The notes: generated by a model from the sequence alone, not told the origin. A stretch of DNA of 64,000 nucleotides from Molanna angustata (GCA_963576475.1 OY754978.1:13681718-13745717); one strand, 5' to 3'; counted from the first letter of the stretch, positions 41,325 to 53,572 are shown. Numbers and translations are program-made.

Positions 41325-44080
41325 ATTCTAAATTTTACTACCAAGAATATAAATTTTCTAACGATAGTATATTTTCATGTTAAGATAGACAAACTATTAA
41401 TGCAGTATGGTGAAGAATTCTAATGTTGTATGAAATATTTTAATAAAAGCAGATAAATTTTGTTTTAAAGGACGTTAGAGCATTTTGACAATTTTGACAC
41501 GTAATATCATATGAAGAAATTTTTGTTATTTATGAAAAGCTAATCAGTTCGATGTTCAAGCTCTTTACATTATAACATGAAATCAAATTACTGAACTTTT
41601 CCATACATAAGAAATTTATCTTATTATATACATTTTTATTCATACTAAATTTTACTACCAGGAAAATAAATTTTCTATCGACAGTATATTTTTATGTTAA
41701 GATAGACAAACTATTATTGCAGTATGGTGTAGAATGCTTATGTTGTATGAAATGTTTTAATAAAAGCAGATAAATTTTGTTTTAAAGGACGCGAAAGCAT
41801 TTTCCAAATTTTGACAGGTGATATCATATGAAGAAATTTTTTGTTATTTATGGAAAGCTAATCAGTTCTATATTCAAGCTCTTTACATTATAACATGAAA
41901 TCAAATTACTGAACTTTTCCATACATAGAAATTTATCTAATTACATTATTATTCATACTAAATGTTACTACCAGGAATATAAATTTTCTTCCGATAGTAT
42001 ATTTTTATGTTAAGATAGACAAACTATTAATGCAGTATAGTGAAGAATGCTTATGTTGTATGAAATATTTTAAAAAAAGCAGATAAATTTTGTTTTAAAG
42101 AACGCGAGAGCATTTTTCAAATTTTGACAGGTGATATCATATGAAGAATTTTTTTGTTATTTATGGAAAGCTAATCAGTTCTATGTTCAAGCTCTTTACA
42201 TTATATCATGAAATCAAATACTACACGTTTCCATACATAGAAATTTATCTAATTACATTTTTATTCATACTAAATGTTACTATCAGGAATATAAATTTTC
42301 TTCCGATAGTATATTTTTATGTTAAGATAAACAAACTATTAATGCAGTATAGTGAAGAATGCTTATGTTGTATGAAATATTTTAAAAAAAGCAGATAAAT
42401 TTTGTTTTAAAGAACGCGAGAGCATTTTCAAAATTTTGACACGTGATATTATATGAAGATTTTTTTTGTTATTTATGGAAAGCTAATCAGTTCTATGTTC
42501 AAGCTCTTTACATTATAACATGAAATCAAATTACTGAACTTTTCCATACATAGAAATTTATCTAATTACATTATTATTCATACTAAATGTTACTATCAGG
42601 AATATAAATTTTCTTCCGATAGTATATTTTTATGTTAAGATAGACAAACTATTAATGCAGTATAGTGAAGAATGCTTATGTTGTATGAAATATTTTAAAA
42701 AAAGCAGATAAATTTTGTTTTAAAGAACGCGAGAGCATTTTTCAAATTTTGACAGGTGATATCATATGAAGAATTTTTTTGTTATTTATGGAAAGCTAAT
42801 CAGTTCTATGTTCAAGCTCTTTACATTATATCATGAAATCAAATTACTACACGTTTCCATACATAGAAATTTATCTAATTACATTTTTATTCATACTAAA
42901 TGTTACTACCAGGAATATAAATTTTCTTCCGATAGTATATTTTTATGTTAAGATAAATAAAATATTAATGCAGTATAGTGAAGAATGCTTATGTTGTATG
43001 AAATATTTTAAAAAAAGCAGTTAAATTTTGTTTTCAAGAACGCGAGAGCATTTTCAAAATTTTGACACGTGATATTATATGAAGATTTTTTTTGTTATTT
43101 ATGGAAAGCTAATCAGTTCTATGTTCAAGCTCTTTACATTATAACATGAAATCAAATTACTGAACTTTTCCATACATAGAAATTTATCTAATTACATTAT
43201 TATTCATACTAAATGTTACTATCAGGAATATAAATTTTCTTCCGATAGTATATTTTTATGTTAAGATAGACAAACTATTAATGCAGTATAGTGAAGAATG
43301 CTTATGTTGTATGAAATATTTTAAAAAAGCAGATAAATTTTGTTTTAAAGAACGCGAGAGCATTTTTCAAATTTTGACAGGTGATATCATATGAAGAATT
43401 TTTTTGTTATTTATGGAAAGCTAATCAGTTCTATGTTCAAGCTCTTTACATTATATCATGAAATCAAATTACCTCACGTTTCCATACATAGAAATTTATC
43501 TAATTACATTTTTATTCATACTAAATGTTACTATCAGGAATATAAATTTTCTTCCGATAGTATATTTTTATGTTAAGATAAACAAACTATTAATGCAGTA
43601 TAGTGAAGAATGCTTATGTTGTATGAAATATTTTAAAAAAAGCAGATAAATTTTGTTTTAAAGAACGCGAGAGCATTTTCAAAATTTTGACACGTGATAT
43701 TATATGAAGATTTTTTTTGTTATTTATGGAAAACTAATCAGTTCTATGTTCAAGCTCTTTACATTATAACATGAAATCAAATTACTGAACTTTTCCATAC
43801 ATAGAAATTTATCTAATTACATTATTATTCATACTAAATGTTACTATCAGGAATATAAATTTTCTTCCGATAGTATATTTTTATGATAAGATAGACAAAC
43901 TTTTAATGCAGTATGGTGTAGAATGCTTATGTTGTATGAAATATTTTAAAAAAAGCAGATAAATTTTGTTCTAAAGAACGCGAGAGCATTTTCCAAATTT
44001 TGACAGGTGATATCATATGAAGAAATTATATGATATCTATGAAAAGCTAATCAGTTCTAAGTTCAAGCTATTAATATTCT
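41325..44080. repeat. 313-bp satellite with 625-bp higher order
   Basis: The word ATGAAG of each unit falls at 41511, 41828, 42141, 42453, 42766, 43079, 43391, 43704 and 44017, so the monomer is about 313 bp. From 42141 two monomer types alternate. Type A has 'gatatcatatgaagaat' and 'c(t)acacgtttcc'; type B has 'gatattatatgaagatt' and 'ctgaacttttcc'. The true period is thus about 625 bp. Small ORFs inside, with MKNFFVIYGKLISSM, recur only because the DNA repeats. Edge units are the most diverged. Confidence 0.93.
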
Positions 44081-44620
44081 TCTATCAATATGAAATCAAT
44101 GAACTGATCATTGCCAAATATAAAAAAATTCTCTTGTTACATATAAGTTTCATACAAATATCCATTAAATAAAATATAATTTTTGAAACCGTTGAATATT
44201 TTTCTTTTAACATTGACCAACTTTGAATACAATTTTATGAAGATTCTTGGTGTTGTATAAATAGTTGAAACCAAATTAAAATATCTCTAATTTCCAGGTC
44301 GTGAGAGCATTTTTTCAGTTTTAATAGATGAAATCATAAAGAAACATTGGGAAAAAATGAACCGTTGTCTATGGAAAACTAATCAGCTCTAAGTTTATAG
44401 ACTTAACACATGTGATATCAATATGAAGTCAATCGGACTTATAGTTTGGGCTGCAGAGAGGACACAAAAAAAAAACAACGTAAATGATGAATTCATAGAG
44501 AAGAAATCAAAAGTTGTCTATGGAAAACTAATCAGCTCTAGGTCTTTGCACTTTACACATATGATGTTAATATGAAGTCGATCAGACTTATAGTTTGGGC
44601 TGTAGAGAGGACACAAAAAA
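44081..44620. repeat. Diverged satellite edge units
   Basis: Two copies of 'ctatggaaaactaatcagctcta' followed by 'cttatagtttgggctg.agagaggacac' occur about 175 bp apart (about 44371 and 44520). 'cgtgagagcattttttcag' at 44300 matches the satellite word 'cgcgagagcatttt'. It is a decayed margin of the array. Confidence 0.65.
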
Positions 44621-44629
44621 GATAAATGC

Positions 44630-44664
44630 TACGGCGTACGGCGTACGGCGTACGGCGTACAGCG
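44630..44664. repeat. 7-bp repeat TACGGCG, five units
   Basis: Four perfect TACGGCG units are followed by TACAGCG. It is a GC-rich, CpG-containing short tandem repeat at the end of the satellite margin. Confidence 0.9.
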
Positions 44665-44669
44665 TATAC

Positions 44670-45488
44670 GCCATACACACAAACACATCACGACGAAACT
44701 CATAGTGTGCATTCTCTACATGATACCCATTGAGAAATTGATGTAAAAAAAATACGCTTAAATTTTGCGAAATCATGACTCTCCCCTATTCCATAGTGTG
44801 GAGAGTAAAAAATGTTGACGTATTACGAAAGAATTATTTTGAACCGCGTCGGGTTAGCAAAGGTCAGAAGTCGACTAAATAAAATAATATAGCTACTCTG
44901 CCAGTCTATATCTCCATTATGTGAAAATTCGCTTATTTGTTGGACGGTCACAATAAAACAAGATGCTGAAAGCGATATTCCAATCTGAAGCGATGAAAAC
45001 CATAGAGAATGTCAGATGACAGAAAAAAATGACCGGGCCATTATTTTTTGTTTGTCGTGGGCTAACACAGAAAAATGCTGCGCTATGTTATTTGTCTACC
45101 AGAGGGAAAGAGACAAGAGGAAATAAAACGAACAACGTTTGGAAATTCTTCGTTCCGTGAAATAATGAGCTCTAAATTAGCCTTAGATTTATTGCGTCCT
45201 TATTTTGTACCGAGAAACAGGAAGGATATCGCATTGAGTGGATGACATTAACATGAAAAAGGAAACGAAATTTTGTTCCGAGACTGAACTGGTGTTGTAT
45301 GTATGATTCTACGAAATTTTAGGACGGTCACGTCACAAAAATTCATCGCCAAAAAAGATCGTTTGAATTTTATTGAAATCTATCTATTATCAACTTTTTC
45401 TCAACTCCCCCCACCCCTTGAGGTGAGGTTATCACAAAAACGGGGCTATAAAAATCATCCTAATTTATTGTTATTATTATATTTGTAG
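44670..45488. other. No gene recognised
   Basis: Unique-looking sequence, somewhat less AT-rich than its neighbours. No domain or repeat partner identified. Confidence 0.35.
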
Positions 45489-45562
45489 TGCGGATGAATC
45501 AGCGTCGTCAGTCTATCCATCGCAGTTTAGAACTTCCTTGTCTTCTGCGTCCTCATGGTGTG
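45489..45562 (+). other. Candidate host exon 1 of 3
   Basis: A T-rich tract ending in TAG precedes 45489, and TGTG/GTGAGT follows at 45563, a strong 5' splice site. The 74-bp interior is about half GC in AT-rich surroundings. Read with one leading base it is open: ADESASSVYPSQFRTSLSS then ASSWC plus one trailing base. A second frame is also open, so the frame is not proven. The protein is not recognised. Confidence 0.35.
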
Positions 45563-45910
45563 GTGAGTATGATTCCGAAATTTAGGTGATAGTTTTTTAG
45601 TACGCAAAGCTTTCCGATCGAAGTCTTTTTGTTTATTTGTTTGTAAGTTTATATTAAAATATCTACGGTTTGTAACGATTTACACAAAAAAAAACAAAAT
45701 AAATTTCATCAAAATATTAAAACTTGTGTGTAGAATTAATTTTTCATCAATGAATGAACTATAATTTTGGGGTGACTATCAAAGAATCTCAAATTCCCTC
45801 GAGTAATTGCTTTATATTATACGTAACTGAAAAAAAATTATAGCATAATTAGTAATTTAATTATAACTTTGTTAATATTATTATAAACTGTTCGTTCTGT
45901 ATATTAATAA

Positions 45911-46280
<370 letters not shown>

Positions 46281-46305
46281 TATATTTGATGTTTTCACGG
46301 GTGAA

Positions 46306-46635
46306 ATATGTTATAATATTTTTATCTCGGTTTTCCCGTGTCAGTAGGTCTTGACTAAGACCATTTGTCTTCCGACGTTTCGCCTGAATATCACCAGGCA
46401 TTTTCAAGGACTTAACGAAAAGCACGCGCGCGACACACGTCTACTCACACTGAAAGCTCACCGTCAAGTGACGGTGACGGTGAGCTTTCAGTGTGAGTAG
46501 ACGTGTGTCGCGCGCGTGCTTTTCGTTAAGTCCTTGAAAATGCCTGGTGATATTCAGGCGAAACGTCGGAAGACAAATGGTCTTAGTCAAGACCTACTGA
46601 CACGGGAAAACCGAGATAAAAATATTATAACATAT
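46306..46635. repeat. Perfect palindrome, 160-bp arms
   Basis: The left arm 46306-46465 and right arm 46476-46635 are exact inverted copies by eye, with a 10-bp centre (aagtgacggt). Each arm runs from the centre through 'gagctttcagtgtgagtag', 'cgcgcgcgtgc', 'tgcctggtgatattcaggc', 'gaaacgtcgg' and 'gacacgggaaaaccgag' to the (AT)n tract. The same short ORF ([19 protein letters not shown]) therefore reads out in both directions. This may be two head-to-head copies of a retroelement end that carries an AT tail, or a hairpin-read assembly artefact. Confidence 0.93.
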
Positions 46636-46650
46636 ATATGTATGTATATA

Positions 46651-46937
<287 letters not shown>

Positions 46938-47390
46938 ATAATTCTCATTTTAAGGATAGAAATTACTGTCTCAAAACATTATTATAACGTTGTGTTAAAA
47001 ACGATACGAATAATTGAATTTAAAAAAAAATTGACGATGAATTCAGGCGGAGATGACATCGCGTATCTGGTGTCCGTCGATGAAATTTCACCGTATAGTT
47101 TGCCGTTTATTTTTCGTGAATGTAATGAAAGAAAGAGAAGTAATGTTTTTTAATTATTGAAATGTTTTAGCAAATAATACTTCTTTCGTTGTAGTGCGAG
47201 TTTTGTGTCTAAATTTATTAGACACTATTTTGTTCAACAGAGTTACGCTTGGGAGGATTTACGCATGAGATAGTTGGTACATCAAGAAGTGTATACAATA
47301 ATATACTTACTATACGTACATACATCTACACTACAAATTTAACCCAAATTCTCTCTAAAACCTCTCGGACAAGATTATATTACTTGAATA

Positions 47391-47441
47391 CTAGTTGCAT
47401 GTAACACATGAGATCCAACTATCGATTGCGATAGTATATAT
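47391..47441 (-). mobile_element. Helentron-like copy A, 3' end before the hAT
   Basis: On the minus strand this is the terminal hairpin, CAACTAG and the subterminal repeat. The copy breaks off at 47441 where a hAT begins, and continues at 49317. Confidence 0.85.
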
Positions 47442-47640
47442 CAGGGGTGGCCGACTTGATTAGATCCAAGATCTACTGATTACCGAGGAAACCCTGTGAG
47501 ATCTACCAATTACATACTTAATAACATCTACCAATAACATCTCTATAGAGATGCTTTTGTCATTAAAAATTACATAATTATTGAAATTTTAAATAAAACC
47601 GCATACTTCAGTACACAATTAAGAAGTATTTTTTTTATCA

Positions 47641-48848
47641 CTAGTTGCATGTAACACATGAGATCCAACTGTCGATAGCGATAGTATGTATAGTTGAAGA
47701 ATATGTACCAAACTATAATCCCATAGATACAAATTATAGAATATTTTCAGATATTTTGTTTTCTATACAACATATGTAGGTATGTATGTCAAGATAGGAT
47801 AGTATGGAGGAAGATCCTTTTTCCTACCCAGAATATGCAAATAGCATGATGGTATGTATGTATGTTTGGAGATGAAGTATCAAACTATTAAGTCTTCTTA
47901 CATATTGTGTCGATGGGTCGATGATGGTCGAGATGGGTCGATGGCAGAGCGGTTAGCGCGCTGGGCTAGTAATCCAGTAGTCGCGAGTTCGAATCCTGCC
48001 TCGACCGATTTCGTTCACCTAAGCGCAAGCATTTATTTGCTTATTTTAGGGAACGTAGGAAGATGTATATGTACTTGTTTAACAAGGACATATTCATTTT
48101 TAAAAAAAAAAAAAAAAAAATTGTGTATAGGCGACTGCCATACAAAATGTATGAAGCATTGTCGTCACTAAATTCAATTTTTAAAAAAATTGTTAAAAAA
48201 ATATTGAGATCTTCTACTACAATGTTAATATTTTTTATAGAAAATTAAATTATCTAGTTGGGGTGTTTCAGCTTTTTTCGATAATTGTAAAAGTTTTGGA
48301 AATATAGGCAGTTAAACTCATAAATTTATCATAAAAAAAATATTTTTCTTAATAAAAAATGTTTGAGAAAGCCTGGAATTTTTTTGAAAAAACTAATTTG
48401 AGATTTTGTATTTGTCTATGTTTGTACCAATTTTCAGCGTTCTAGCGTTTATGGTTTCTGAGATATATGGAAAAATAAAATAAAAATTTTTGTAGGCCTG
48501 TAACTGTTTATATATTCTGAAATTTTAGGTTCTGTAAATTGAGCGGATCAAAAGTTATAAGGGGGGGGACACACACACACAGACACACACACAGACACAC
48601 ACACAGACACACAGACACACACACACACACACACACACAGACACACGAAATGTTCTACTCCGAATTCTGAGTAAATCCGTGTATGGAACATATATGCTGC
48701 GAAGCCTCTAAGTTGGTGTTTTTTGACTTCAAAGTTGGAAAAGCCGTGAAAAAAGTAGACCTCTCCATACAATTCTCGCGTATTCTGGCTTGAAACATTG
48801 TCGATATGCTAAGAGAACAAAGTTCTCCTAAACAAATCGACAGTTGGA
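47641..48848 (-). mobile_element. Helentron-like copy B, inside the hAT
   Basis: Read on the minus strand it runs from TCCAACTGTCGATTTG at 48848 to ACATGCAACTAG at 47641, with the (GT)n/(GTCT) tract at 48567-48650. Flanks are T and T. It is longer than other full copies because a SINE is inserted at 47911-48120. Confidence 0.9.
47911..48120 (+). repeat. tRNA-derived SINE, family A, best copy
   Basis: The head folds as a near-complete tRNA: GGTCGAT acceptor arm, GGCAGAGCGGTTAGCGC D arm, CTGGG-ctagtaa-TCCAG anticodon arm (anticodon AGT, as in tRNA-Thr), GTTCGAATCC in the T arm and CTCGACC as the 3' acceptor strand, with one mismatch in the acceptor stem. A 3' body ('aagcgcaagcatttatttgc', 'agatgtatatgtacttgttt') and an 18-bp A tail follow. 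The flanks 'atattgtg' and 'aattgtg' suggest a short target duplication. It is a SINE, not a tRNA gene, because of its body, tail and copies elsewhere. Confidence 0.88.
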
Positions 48849-48938
48849 AGAGGAAAACGTAAAACTGAAAATTATTCTTAGTATCTACTTAAGCATGCTT
48901 AAGCATGCGTCTGAGCATCTACCGCTAGATAAGCAAAA

Positions 48939-49214
48939 TCAGGTTTTGTAGTTGGAAATTGCCAACCTTAAAGAATCCAGTGTATGAGCGTCTGTCAAGC
49001 GAGAACGGTGTTTATTTTTTGTTTGTTTTAAGTAGGAAAATGCTGACTCACAGAAATATGTTGAACCAAAACACGAATGCAATTGTTCAACACATTTCTT
49101 CAAATATGGATATTTCTCGTTGGAAACCAATGCCCAGAAATCTAGATCTATAAAGTAACGTGATAACGTGAACGTAACGTGATGCGTACAGCAGTTGGTG
49201 ATTACGTTGCGCAA
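48939..49214 (-). pseudogene. hAT transposase dimerisation-domain fragment
   Basis: The minus strand reads EKYPYLKKCVEQLHSCFGST, then YFCESAFSYLKQTKNKHRSR and LTDAHTLDSLRLAISNY. This is the C-terminal hAT dimerisation domain with the typical '(S/T).CE.(A/S)FS.(L/M)K..K...R.RL.D.HL'. The catalytic core is lost, probably where copy B inserted or earlier. Confidence 0.85.
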
Positions 49215-49316
49215 TCTATTGTACGTATTTATGTATGTTTATATTTTTTGCCTTACCATGATCGACTGGACTAATAGTCGATCGGTCGATCGCGATCGAC
49301 CGGTTGCCCACCCCTG

Positions 49317-49695
49317 GTTTATAAAGTTGAAGAATACATACATAGGTACCAAACTATAAACCCATAAATCCAAATTATTGTGTATTTTAAAATATTTTGT
49401 TTTCTATACAAAACATGTAGTTATGTAGGTATGTTTCTGTGCGGGCGTCCTGGGTTCGATTCCCAGCAGAGGAGAAATTTATTTAAATTCATTTCTCACG
49501 CAAATATTTCGTCTCTGGTCTGGAAACACTGGTTCGTTGGAAGAAATTGCCATACGGCAATAAACTCGCCGCTTGCGCAGGGTGCAAGGAAGTATTCATT
49601 ATTATTATTATTATGTATGTAAGGATTGGATAGTAAGGAGGTCAGTCTTTTTTTTCTACCCAGAATATGATAACAGCATGTCTGATATAATTCCT
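49317..49695 (-). mobile_element. Helentron-like copy A, continuation
   Basis: From 'aagttgaagaatac' it follows the family sequence to about 49429, is broken by a SINE, and resumes at about 49613 with 'aaggattggatagtaaggagg' and 'acccagaatatgataacagc'. The 5' half is missing. Confidence 0.8.
49430..49612 (+). repeat. tRNA-derived SINE, family C
   Basis: GGGTTCGATTCCCAGCAGAG carries the B box. The body has 'aaattcatttctcacgcaaa', 'gtctctgg', 'gaaacact' and 'ggttcgttggaagaaattgc'. The 3' end has the hairpin attgcc-atac-ggcaat, 'aaactcgccgcttgcgcagg' and a (ATT)n tail. The flanks 'tatgtag' and 'tatgtaa' suggest a target duplication. The 3' end is shared with CR1-like LINEs in this window. Confidence 0.8.
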
Positions 49696-50619
49696 TGTGT
49701 CATACAAAAAGGTTTAATATACCACGGTAATGATTGTGGACTGTATATAGAAGGAAGCCGAAGACTCACCGATATTGTCCTGAGTTTTCCCAATCTTGTC
49801 CCGATGTAAGGAGGTATATATTCACCAACACAACACTGTTTTTACTGCAATGACTGACATTTAATGACGGACCGTCGAATTAAATGTCTCCGAAATTACA
49901 GTAGAAATATACAACAGAAGCAGCGTATCGTTGCACATTCACCAACCGTTTGATTGTTTAAGCTTCACATACTAACTTTCCAATAATATTTTAATAGTCA
50001 TGTCATCTGTTTAGAGTGACGTTTTGAAATAACACATCGAGTCAATACAAAAAGTGTTTATTATTAAAGGTCGCTTCGGCTATCTAAAAAAAAAAACAGA
50101 AGATATCGCATGTCTACATCTTGGACAATGTAGGTACATTTTTAAAGATTATAGTGACGAGAGAGCTTTGTCTTTGTTGAACTGTTTAAACAGAATGACG
50201 TTTTTCTTTAGGCAAGACCTATACGAATATTTCGAGAAGGAAAAAATATACCGAAACGATCCAACTTAATACGTCCGTTTTTCTTTGTTTTTGAGAGGAA
50301 AAAATCACTTTGTCTATTGTTAAATTCGTTAAATGAGAATCCTGAATAAACAATTCCGTAGTTTATAAATCCTCTATTTGTTTCTTTGACAAAAAAAAAA
50401 TATATATATATACCTACACAAATAAAAGGTAAAACAACTTTTCGAGAGGAAAAACACAACGTTTTGTTTTGCACATTAACTCGCTTTTGTTTATTTACTT
50501 GAAATGAAAAACAACGAATTGAATAAAAAACATTGTTTTTTTTAATAAGAAATTCGGAACAGTAATTAATTAGCTGTCACAAATATGAAACTCATATATC
50601 AAAATACCAAATTACCAAA

Positions 50620-51380
50620 ATTATGGTGTTTGATAGAGCATGTAAACTTCCCCCAATAAACTCTCTAAATCATCTTGAGATAGTACATGACTTCACATAT
50701 CTGGGTTTCAACATATGTGACACCGGTGGTTGTGAAGCGGAAGTGAAAAGACGCATCGCCATGGTAAAGGGAGCACTGGGAATGCTCACAAGAGTGTGGA
50801 AGGACAGGACCATAAAAAAAACACGAAGGCTAGACTCACCAGGGCTCTGATATTCTCGATGTTCCTGTATGGTGTAGAAACATGGACACTTAGGGAGTCA
50901 GAACGAAAGAGGATCGATGCTTTCGAAATGTGGTGCTGGAGGCGTACATATGTTGCGCATCCCATGGACAGCCAGAAGAACGAATGTGTCAACTCTAGAC
51001 GAGCTGAAGATCGAGGATCGTCTGTCGACGATATGTTACAGACGTATCCTTCAATTCTTTGGACACATTGCCAGAAGTTAACAAGACTGCCTCGAGAAGC
51101 TTGTTGTGATGGGCGGCGTGTTTGGTTTGATGTTATGCTGGTCGAGCGACGTCGGCTTGGTATGACGATGAGACGAGGGATGAGCGGCTTTGATGAGGCT
51201 TGACAGAATGTAGCCGAGCTCGCTGACAGGATCCATGTTGACTGCCGTTTGTTGTATCTGATTGTAGTCCTTCATCCCTTCTGGCGGATGCGATAAAATT
51301 TGTGATGAGATTCGTTGCACAAACAAAAAAAATATCATAAAAAACGTAATCTAAGATCGTCAAAGTGTAAATCAAAAGAC
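50620..51380 (+). pseudogene. RTE-like LINE C-terminal remnant
   Basis: Two frames encode LEIVHDFTYLGFNICDTGGC, then EAEVKRRIAMVKGALGML, a frameshift near 50815, ARLTRALIFSMFLYGVETWT, LRESERKRIDAFEMWCWRR and, after further breaks, RRAEDRGSSVDDML. The order 'F(T/K)YLG', '(E/D)(V/I)(K/R)RRI', 'YG.ETW', 'FEMWC.RR.L' is that of insect LINE pol downstream of the RT catalytic box. Dead. Segment 51397-51480 continues with the repeat noted at 35490. Confidence 0.75.
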
Positions 51381-51681
51381 ACCTTCCGAGGTGTGAATGC
51401 CAGCAAAGTATGATGAGAAACTAATTGATTGTACGCGAAGGCTGCGCGAACTGAATCTCCTCTTCGACTTGAACGAATCTCTTAGTAAGCTTCACCCTCG
51501 AAGCGTCTTCTGTTTGAATTTTTGGGAAGTGGTTGAAGTCTCGGTGAGCGGTCACTGCAAGGAGGCCGTCTTATGGAAACCATTGTTTCCGCTTCGTGGT
51601 CCATTATTTCAGCACGGCTCAATAAGAATCTTTTGTGTTCCCAATACCGTCATTCTCCAGGGCCGTAGGAAAAAAATATTG

Positions 51682-52068
51682 CGCAACAACCTTAATTAAT
51701 GCATATATTACTTAACATATTCTAGCGCAACAACCTTAATTAATACATAAATTACTCAACATATTCTAGCGAAACAACCTTAATTAATACATAAATTACT
51801 CAACATATTCTAGCGAAACAACCTTAATTAATACATAAATTACTCAACATATTCTAGCGAAACAACCTCAGTTAATACATAAATTACTCAACATATTCTA
51901 GCACAACAACCTTAATTAATACATAAATTACTCAACATATTCTAGCACGACAACCTTAATTAATACATAAATTACTCAACATATTCTAGCGAAACAACCT
52001 TAATAAATACATAAATTACTCAACATATTCTAGCACAATAACCTTAATTAATACATAAATTACTCAAC
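51682..52068. repeat. 44-bp minisatellite, ~8.8 copies
   Basis: Units start at 51682, 51726, 51770, 51814, 51858, 51902, 51946, 51990 and 52034, exactly 44 bp apart. Each reads CG(C/A)AACAACCTTAATTAAT followed by 'acataaattactcaacatat' and 'tctag'. Differences between units are few, so the array is young or homogenised. Confidence 0.96.
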
Positions 52069-52069
52069 C

Positions 52070-53235
52070 ACCAATAATGTTATCTTGTACGATTTATTTT
52101 TTAAGAAATAAACGCTTGAATATTTCTATTAAATTTGTATGTACTTATCAACATTACATATAACTTTGAACAAGTGAATAACGTAAGTATAATAAAGATT
52201 CGGTGACATATCACTTTAATACCTTGTCATGTTTATATTTTGTCTTTCTTAGAAGTCTCTAAGTTGGGCACTGTTGATGTTTTGTGGTCTATAAAGTCGG
52301 AGGCGGTTAAGGGATGAAATTACTAATATAATAACTTAAAAGTTGATGTAATTATGTGCAGGTTCAGACGTTATAATGGCGGTTTTATAGCAGTTTAACA
52401 TTATAATGTACTTTAATACAACATCTCGGCACCGCGTTGCCTAGTCTTTCATCAAATCTCTTCAAGTAAACTTTATTCAGTTTGAAATAATTAAACATGG
52501 GAGGTTTCCTACTATTCATACATACATACACTCACTTACATACAAACATTATATACTTCAACAAATAGTCGAGTCAAATGATAGCTTTCAAAACAACTTT
52601 GTTTGAGAAATTTAATAAATAACATCGAAAACTTTTGTTGAAATTAATTTCTTGTGTGGTCGGAATACATGGATATAGCTCGATCACAATTTGGGATAAA
52701 CAATAATGAAGTTTACCTTATGTAAGTAATATTTTTACCAGAAACAAGATCTTTAAAACTTTTTACTGATATTTATGTGGAATGAGTAGTACCGGTTCAT
52801 CATGAACATTAGATATTCATTCTTAAAACGATATGAGTTTTTTTTTTTGAAGAGATTGTGATAGTATGTTTTGTCTGGTCATGTTTATTTACAATTTATT
52901 TTCTTTTTAAGGATAATGATATACACGCTACACGCTACACAAGCTGGTTCGAGGAGAGGATTGTCTTTACATTGCATCTTATTTTAAGACAAATAAACTC
53001 TAAAACATTTCTCTTTTTTTATAAGATTTATTTCAAAGAAGAAATCTTGATTTTGTTTTTTATTTGATTTGTGACTCAAGTCAAATAATATTGTTACTGA
53101 GTATATACGTTGAGAAGACCACAGAGCAAATTTTAATGTCAAACTGCTACATAACATAAATGACAACAACGGGTGTGCATATTATGGTAGAAATAATATT
53201 AGAATAATAACATATCAAAATTTACTGTATCAGTT
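52070..53235. other. No gene recognised
   Basis: AT-rich. It includes a short (CATA)n stretch at about 52520. No motif or named repeat. Confidence 0.35.
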
Positions 53236-53239
53236 TATA

Positions 53240-53472
53240 CTTTTGTGTTTAAGATATTGGTAACTATGTAATATTGTAATTTACTGTGTTGTGATGTCTG
53301 GTGTCCGCTCTATGTAACTATGTATAACCAAAATGTCAAATATTTGGCTTGGTAAAATTGTAAACTGCTAGCCCTGGAACAGGGTTACCTAGTTGGGCAG
53401 CAGTAATCTTCATAATAGTCTTTGTGATAAAGGTGTGAAAAATAAATAAATAAAATAAATAAAATAAATACA
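53240..53472 (+). mobile_element. Retroelement 3'UTR with (AAATA)n tail
   Basis: Non-coding sequence with 'tagccctggaacagggttac' (a 14-bp foldable segment) ends in a run of AAATAAATAAATAAAATAAA at 53420-53468, a typical non-LTR 3' end. The coding part is absent. Confidence 0.5.
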
Positions 53473-53572
53473 TACCTACATTCGTTGAACTGATTACAGG
53501 CATCTGTTCAAAACTTTAATATCGGCAATAAATGACTGTCGAATACTTTAAAAATGATCTCATATGTAGGTA

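Larger units (their letters stand above)
47442..49316 (-). mobile_element. hAT transposon remnant, itself interrupted
   Basis: The left end CAGGGGTGGCCGAC (47442) and the inverse of the right end CAGGGGTGGGCAAC (49316) match at 11 of 14 bases by eye. The 8 bp outside are gtatatat and gtttataa, an eroded target duplication (6 of 8). The hAT sits inside Helentron-like copy A and is split by copy B at 47641-48848. Near the right end is a CG-rich palindromic run (gatcggtcgatcgcgatcga). Confidence 0.85.

Noticed and set aside
42141..43649. Repeated 61-85 codon ORFs (MKNFFVIYGKLISSM...)
   Set aside because: They recur because the 313-bp satellite recurs; there is no independent coding evidence and the frames differ between units.
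46540..46580. Hammerhead-like ribozyme in the palindrome arm (hairpin gcctg...caggc followed by gaaac)
   Set aside because: The conserved CUGANGA core is not present before the hairpin (it reads cttgaaaa), so the resemblance is too weak.
47937..48008. Functional tRNA-Thr (AGT)
   Set aside because: The cloverleaf is nearly complete, but the acceptor stem has a mismatch, a SINE body and A tail follow, and diverged copies exist at 31355 and 22845.
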